Below are positions 59,995-64,000 of a stretch of DNA of 64,000 nucleotides, in pieces. The translations under genes and the position numbers were made by a program. Numbering within the stretch: position 1 is the stretch's first letter; every line of letters starts with the position of its first letter. The stretch spans positions 338,182 through 402,181 of the forward strand of contig JAJTXQ010000014.1 of the NCBI GenBank assembly GCA_021462855.1, read 5' to 3'. Below the pieces are notes generated by a model, which saw nothing but the letters and a program-made list of their open reading frames with translations, searched no databases and was not told the DNA's origin. Source of the stretch: Dehalococcoidia bacterium. Lineage in GTDB: Bacteria; Chloroflexota; Dehalococcoidia; DSTF01; JACRBR01.

Positions 59995-60282
59995 CTACTC
60001 GAGCACCGCGCGGACGCGGAGATAGCCGTCCTCGGCAAGCGGCGCCAGGGCGAGCACCTCGTCCTGAGGCAGCGATGGCCGCGAGACGTCGTCGACCATG
60101 ACGTTGCGAAGCGGCAGCGTGTGCGCCGTCGGCTCGACGCCTTCGGTGTCGACGGCGTTCAGCGTGTCGAAGTGGCCGATGATCTCGGAAAGCTGCGCGC
60201 CGAACGTCTCGATCTCCTCGTCGGAGAGCGCGATCCGCGCCAGCCGGGCGATGTGGAGCACCGCATCCCGTTCCAGCTTCAT
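59995..60282 (-). CDS. gatC: Aspartyl/glutamyl-tRNA amidotransferase subunit C
   Basis: 95 residues, standard for GatC. It begins [21 protein letters not shown], then has [22 protein letters not shown] and the late [14 protein letters not shown], the family's three blocks. GatC wraps GatA and GatB into the amidotransferase complex. It lies directly ahead of gatA on the minus strand. Confidence 0.95.
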   Translation of the reverse strand: MKLERDAVLHIARLARIALSDEEIETFGAQLSEIIGHFDTLNAVDTEGVEPTAHTLPLRNVMVDDVSRPSLPQDEVLALAPLAEDGYLRVRAVLE

Positions 60283-60383
60283 GCGCGCAGGGTATCGGCG
60301 CCCGTTCGGAATGGGAAGATCGCACCACGCGGGCGCCCGGGCGTTCCTGCTACCATGTGCGCGGCGGGGGGCAGGAAGGAACC

Positions 60384-61139
60384 ATGGTCAAGGCGCCCGA
60401 TCGGGCCGAAGTTGCCCTCGGGAATCCAAGCTTCGTATGGCGGTTCGGGCAGGATCGCCGCCTGAATCTCATCCGGCACTACGCACCGCTCGAAGGCGCG
60501 CGCATCCTCGACATCGGCTGCGGGCTCGGCGTGTACGTGCGCAAGTTCCGCGAGTTCAGCGACCGCGTCAACGGCATCGATATCGACGCGAAACGCCTGC
60601 GCGAGGGCGCGCGCACGACCCCCGGGCTGATGCTGGCCGTCGGCGAGCACCTGCCGTTCCGCGACGCCAGCTTCGACGTGATCGTCCTGAACGAGGTGAT
60701 CGAGCACGTGACCAACGACCGCGAGACCATGCGCGAGGGCATGCGCATCCTGGCGCCTGGCGGCCGCATCGTCATCTACGCGCCGAACCGGCTCTACCCG
60801 TTCGAGACACACGGCATCTACCTCGGGAGGCGGTTCATCTTCGGGAACATCCCGTTTGTCAACTGGCTGCCGAATCCGCTGCGCAACCGGCTCGTGCCGC
60901 ACGCCCGCGCGTACACGAAGCGCGGCATCCGCCGCACGTTCGAGGGGCTGGGCGCCGGCGTGCTGGCCGAGACGTACGTATACCCGGGCTTCGACAACAT
61001 CATCGCCCGGCACAAGCGGTTGGGCGCGGTACTGCGCGCGGTGCTGTACCGCGCCGAGCGCACGCCGCTGCGGCTGTTCGGGTTGTCGCACTTCGTGGTC
61101 CTGCGCAAGCCCCCGGCGGCTGCGCAGACAGGGGGGTAG
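60384..61139 (+). CDS. Class I SAM-dependent methyltransferase
   Basis: 251 residues from the ATG at 60384, behind CAGGAAGGAA. Motif I ARILDIGCGLGVYVRKF (about residues 41-57), acidic loop NGIDIDAKRL and motif post-II FDVIVLNEVIEHV place it with the ubiE/Methyltransf_11 group. The C-terminal part has PFETHGIYLGRRFIFGNIPF, seen in lipid- or glycan-linked methyltransferases. The substrate is unknown. The PBP gene begins nine bases after its stop, so the two may be coexpressed. Confidence 0.85.
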   Translation: MVKAPDRAEVALGNPSFVWRFGQDRRLNLIRHYAPLEGARILDIGCGLGVYVRKFREFSDRVNGIDIDAKRLREGARTTPGLMLAVGEHLPFRDASFDVIVLNEVIEHVTNDRETMREGMRILAPGGRIVIYAPNRLYPFETHGIYLGRRFIFGNIPFVNWLPNPLRNRLVPHARAYTKRGIRRTFEGLGAGVLAETYVYPGFDNIIARHKRLGAVLRAVLYRAERTPLRLFGLSHFVVLRKPPAAAQTGG

Positions 61140-61148
61140 GGAGGCAGC

Positions 61149-63932
61149 GTGGCGCGCGGTCATGCGGCGCGGCGGGTCCTGCGGGAGCGCCTGCGCAACA
61201 ACAGCGGAAGGCACAGCGGCAAAGGCCACGCATCGCGGTGGGTGCAGTTCGTGTTCGCGGTCGCCGGACTCGGCATCGTCGCCGTGGCGCTCGCCGGCGC
61301 GACGGGCTACGGCGTGTACCGCTCGTACGCCAACGATATGCTCCCGCCCGATGAAGCGATCGCGCAGCAACCTTCGGGCGGCGCCCAGATCTACGACCGC
61401 AACGGACGCCTGCTCTACGAGTTCGTCGACGACAAGTCCGGGCTCCGCTCGCCGGTCAAGCTCGAGGACATCTCGCCGTGGATGATCGCCGCGACGATCT
61501 CGACCGAAGACTTCAGCTACTGGGACAACCCGGGCGTGAACATCCGCGGACTCGTGCGCGCGGGGCTCGAGGGCATCGGCCTGCGCGAGGCGAACGCCGC
61601 GAGCAGCACGGGCGGCAGTTCGATCACGCAGCAGCTCGTGAAAAACGTCTACATCCCGGCCGAGGAGCGCTACGAGCGCTCGTACAAACGCAAGCTCAAG
61701 GAGACGATCTACGCGATCGAGCTCACCGACCGGTACTCCAAGAACCAGATCCTCGAGTGGTACCTGAACCAGATCTCCTACGGCGGCCTGTACAACGGCG
61801 TCGAGGCGGCCGCGCAGGGCTACTTCGGCAAGAGCGCGAAGGACCTGACGCTGCCCGAGGCCGCGCTGCTCGCCGGCATCCCGGCCAGTCCATCGCGCTA
61901 CGACCCGGTGAACAACCCGGAGGAGGCCGTCGAGCGGCGCAACGCGGTGCTGCGGTTGATGCGCACGCGGGCGCGCGTCGAAGTGGACAACGGCGCCGGG
62001 CAGGCGGAACCGGCTTCGCGCTTCCAGATCAGCGATGACGGGACGACCGTCGATGCGACCGACACGGCGTTCTACATCTCGACAGCATCCCCGCTGACGA
62101 TCGTGCCGCAGCGCTTCCCGGTGAAGGCGCCGCACTTCGTCTTCGGCCCGATCCAGGAGGAGCTCGAGCGCCGCTTCGGCAAGGAGGCGCTGTACAGCGG
62201 CGGCCTGCGCGTGACCACGACGCTCGACCTCGACCTGCAGGACAAGGCGCAGGCCGCGCTGGAGAAGTGGATCCGCGAATTCGAGGGAAGCTCCGGCGGC
62301 CACAACGGCGCGCTCGTCGCGATGGACCCGCGGACGTCCGAAGTGCTGGTGATGGTCGGCTCCCGCGACTACTTCCGCGATGACATCCAGGGCCGCAACA
62401 ACAACGCCACCGCGCTCAACTCTCCGGGCTCGACGCTCAAGCCGTTCACCTACGCCGCGGCGTTCGAGAACCTGGGCTGGGGCACCGACTCACTCATCCT
62501 CGACACGCCGATCAGCTTCCCGGACGGCGACAAGGTGTTCACGCCGCGCAACCCGAGCGGCAATTTCCAGGGGCCGATCAGCATCCGCAACTCGCTGGGC
62601 AACTCGCTGAACATCCCGGCGTTCAAGGCGGCATTGTACGTCGGCGTGCCGGGTGTCGTCGCCGAGTACAAGAAGTTCGGGATGACGACGCTCGACCGCG
62701 GCACGTACGGTCCGTCCGTGACGCTCGGCGGCGTCGACGTGAACCTGTTCGACGTGACGTACGCCTACACGGTGCTGGCAAACAACGGCGTCATGCGCGG
62801 CGTGCCGACGGCCCATGAGTACGGCGAGGGTAATCGGAAGCTTGACCCGGTCACCATCCTCCAGGTGACGCGCGAGTCCGACGGCAAGATCGTCTACCCG
62901 GAGACGGAAGACCATCGCGTGAAGGTGCAGGAGGAGCCCGTGATCTCCCCGCAGCACGCCTACATGATCACGAACATCCTCTCGGACCCCAGCGCATTCT
63001 GCATCACCTACGGCTGCGGCTCGCTGAGCATCGGCCGGACGTGGGCGGTGAAGACGGGGACGAGCGAGCCGTTCGAGACCTCCCGCGCGATCGGCGAAAC
63101 GTGGACGTACGGCTACACGCCGGACCTCGTCGCCGGCGTATGGGCGGGCAACTCCGACAACTCGCCGATGTACAACATCACGTCGACGTCCATCTCCTAT
63201 CGCTCACTCCGCGACTTCATGATCGAGGCGCTGAAGGAGACGCCGGCGACGCAGTTCGAACGTCCCGCCGGCCTCAAGGAGATGGAGCTGTGCCAGCCAT
63301 CGAACCTGAAGGCGACGCCGGAGTGCGGACGCAAGGTGAAGTCGCTGATCGCCGAGTCGACGGCGCCCAAGAAGGACGACGACTGGGGGAGGCGCGTGAA
63401 GGTCGACATCCGCGATGGCTTGCTGGCGACGGAGCTCACGCCGCCGCAGTTCGTGCAGGAACGCTTCGCGCTCGTGATCCCCGAGGATGTGCAGGGATTC
63501 GCGCGCACGCAGGCGGAGGAGTGGGCGCGCATCCTGAGCCTCGGCGTCGCTCCTACCGAGCGCAGCACGGGCGATGCGCCGGTACGACTCGATTCCCCGC
63601 GACAGGGGCAGCGGATCAAGAACGTCGTGACCATCGAAGGTATGGCCGACTCGCCTGACTTCATCGCGTATCGGGTGGAGTTTGGCGCCGGCAACCCACC
63701 GGTGGCATGGGAGTTGATCCTGCGGTCCGAGACAAAACAGCCCGACGGCGGCCTCGGCCTGTGGAACACCGATGGCCTGCCCGATGGCCTGTACACGCTG
63801 CGGCTGGTGGTCGAGGATGCCGTGCGCGGCGAGTTGTCGACGTTCGTCGTCGTATCCATCGGGGAAAACATCCGCCGCAGCCCCTCGCCGACGCCGACGC
63901 CCGATTCGATCTTCCGCAACGACGACGACTGA
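61149..63932 (+). CDS. Class A penicillin-binding protein (glycosyltransferase and transpeptidase)
   Basis: 927 residues. A basic cytoplasmic tail and one membrane anchor (about 31-58) precede a GT51 domain with ATISTEDFSYWDNPGVN (catalytic Glu) and TGGSSITQQLVKNVY. The transpeptidase domain has SPGSTLKPFTYAA (SxxK, about residue 427), SLN in RNSLGNSLNIPAF, and VKTGTSEPFE (about 634). A C-terminal Ig-like region (about 815-905) and a Ser/Pro/Thr-rich end follow. It polymerises and crosslinks peptidoglycan. GGGAGGCAGC precedes the GTG at 61149. Confidence 0.93.
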   Translation: MARGHAARRVLRERLRNNSGRHSGKGHASRWVQFVFAVAGLGIVAVALAGATGYGVYRSYANDMLPPDEAIAQQPSGGAQIYDRNGRLLYEFVDDKSGLRSPVKLEDISPWMIAATISTEDFSYWDNPGVNIRGLVRAGLEGIGLREANAASSTGGSSITQQLVKNVYIPAEERYERSYKRKLKETIYAIELTDRYSKNQILEWYLNQISYGGLYNGVEAAAQGYFGKSAKDLTLPEAALLAGIPASPSRYDPVNNPEEAVERRNAVLRLMRTRARVEVDNGAGQAEPASRFQISDDGTTVDATDTAFYISTASPLTIVPQRFPVKAPHFVFGPIQEELERRFGKEALYSGGLRVTTTLDLDLQDKAQAALEKWIREFEGSSGGHNGALVAMDPRTSEVLVMVGSRDYFRDDIQGRNNNATALNSPGSTLKPFTYAAAFENLGWGTDSLILDTPISFPDGDKVFTPRNPSGNFQGPISIRNSLGNSLNIPAFKAALYVGVPGVVAEYKKFGMTTLDRGTYGPSVTLGGVDVNLFDVTYAYTVLANNGVMRGVPTAHEYGEGNRKLDPVTILQVTRESDGKIVYPETEDHRVKVQEEPVISPQHAYMITNILSDPSAFCITYGCGSLSIGRTWAVKTGTSEPFETSRAIGETWTYGYTPDLVAGVWAGNSDNSPMYNITSTSISYRSLRDFMIEALKETPATQFERPAGLKEMELCQPSNLKATPECGRKVKSLIAESTAPKKDDDWGRRVKVDIRDGLLATELTPPQFVQERFALVIPEDVQGFARTQAEEWARILSLGVAPTERSTGDAPVRLDSPRQGQRIKNVVTIEGMADSPDFIAYRVEFGAGNPPVAWELILRSETKQPDGGLGLWNTDGLPDGLYTLRLVVEDAVRGELSTFVVVSIGENIRRSPSPTPTPDSIFRNDDD

Positions 63933-64000
63933 CGCGTCGCAGGTTGGCAGACCGCGAGAAGCGCCCTGCCGCCCTTCCCGCTTGCCCGGATTGGCGGGCG

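Noticed and set aside
63933-64000. Possible terminator at the right edge
   Set aside because: No stable stem with a T run is complete within the last 68 bases.

Overview
The window is GC-rich (third codon positions mostly G or C) bacterial chromosome, densely packed, with many start/stop overlaps (ATGA, GTGA, TGATG). It has no ribosomal RNA, tRNA, insertion sequence, prophage or CRISPR array that I could see. The gene set suggests a non-model Chloroflexota (Dehalococcoidia- or Tepidiforma-like) bacterium that makes peptidoglycan: a B12-dependent ribonucleotide reductase next to nrdR, a two-zinc-ribbon protein, DUF2203, a YbjQ/reductase-B pair, a Lys/Ala/Pro histone-like protein, and an IleRS with a non-standard HIGH motif behind a T-box. 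The phylum is an inference; no rRNA is present to confirm it.

Layout. 1-470: the 5' end of a molybdopterin MogA/MoaB gene on the minus strand, and a regulatory region with a promoter and a ladder of MraZ boxes. 471-17000: a complete dcw division and cell-wall cluster, mraZ-rsmH-ftsL-ftsI-murF-mraY-murD-ftsW-murG-murC-murB-ddl-ftsQ-ftsA-ftsZ, with murE missing from its usual place. 17001-22336: an unexplained structured RNA region, paired NrdR boxes, nrdR, two small unknown genes, nrdJ, a histone H1-like protein and a small membrane protein. 22461-25805: a large hairpin, a ModE-type regulator and a tungstate ABC transporter (tupABC). 25836-30281: a minus-strand run (GDPD, YjbQ, cupredoxin lipoprotein, DUF2203, TldD/PmbA-like, ComF). 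30361-31040: moaD-moaE. 31121-33715: zinc ribbon (minus), then Nudix, DinB and a trmD gene fused to a VOC domain.

33712-37765: a thiamine operon with its own promoter, TPP riboswitch and terminator: thiD-(small membrane protein)-thiG-thiE-thiS-thiO. 37842-42940: miaB, a 40-residue membrane peptide, an NrtR-like Nudix regulator, a PMT-like glycosyltransferase, a DinB-like protein (minus) and an SDR. 42967-49173: T-box plus ileS, then two membrane glycosyltransferases. 49275-51505: a thiolase-like/YjbR/DUF35/unknown operon resembling Ltp2-DUF35 aldolase modules. 51564-52797: HAD and SprT-like genes (minus). 53175-54367: YbjQ coupled to a GrdB/PrdB-family gene with an in-frame UGA that reads well as selenocysteine. 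54429-60282: an Eis-like acetyltransferase, a four-gene aminotransferase operon, a repeat lipoprotein and gatC-gatA. 60384-63932: a methyltransferase and a class A PBP.

How the parts connect. dcw plus the terminal PBP cover most of peptidoglycan synthesis and septation. Tungstate uptake, MogA/MoaB and MoaD/MoaE point to tungsto- or molybdo-pterin enzymes. The thi operon makes the thiazole and couples it to HMP-PP by the ThiO route. NrdR, NrdJ and their boxes control dNTP supply. The observations most worth follow-up are the putative selenoprotein with its SECIS-like hairpin, the TrmD-VOC fusion, the C-terminal extensions beyond Gly-Gly on both MoaD and ThiS, and the folded RNA between ftsZ and nrdR.
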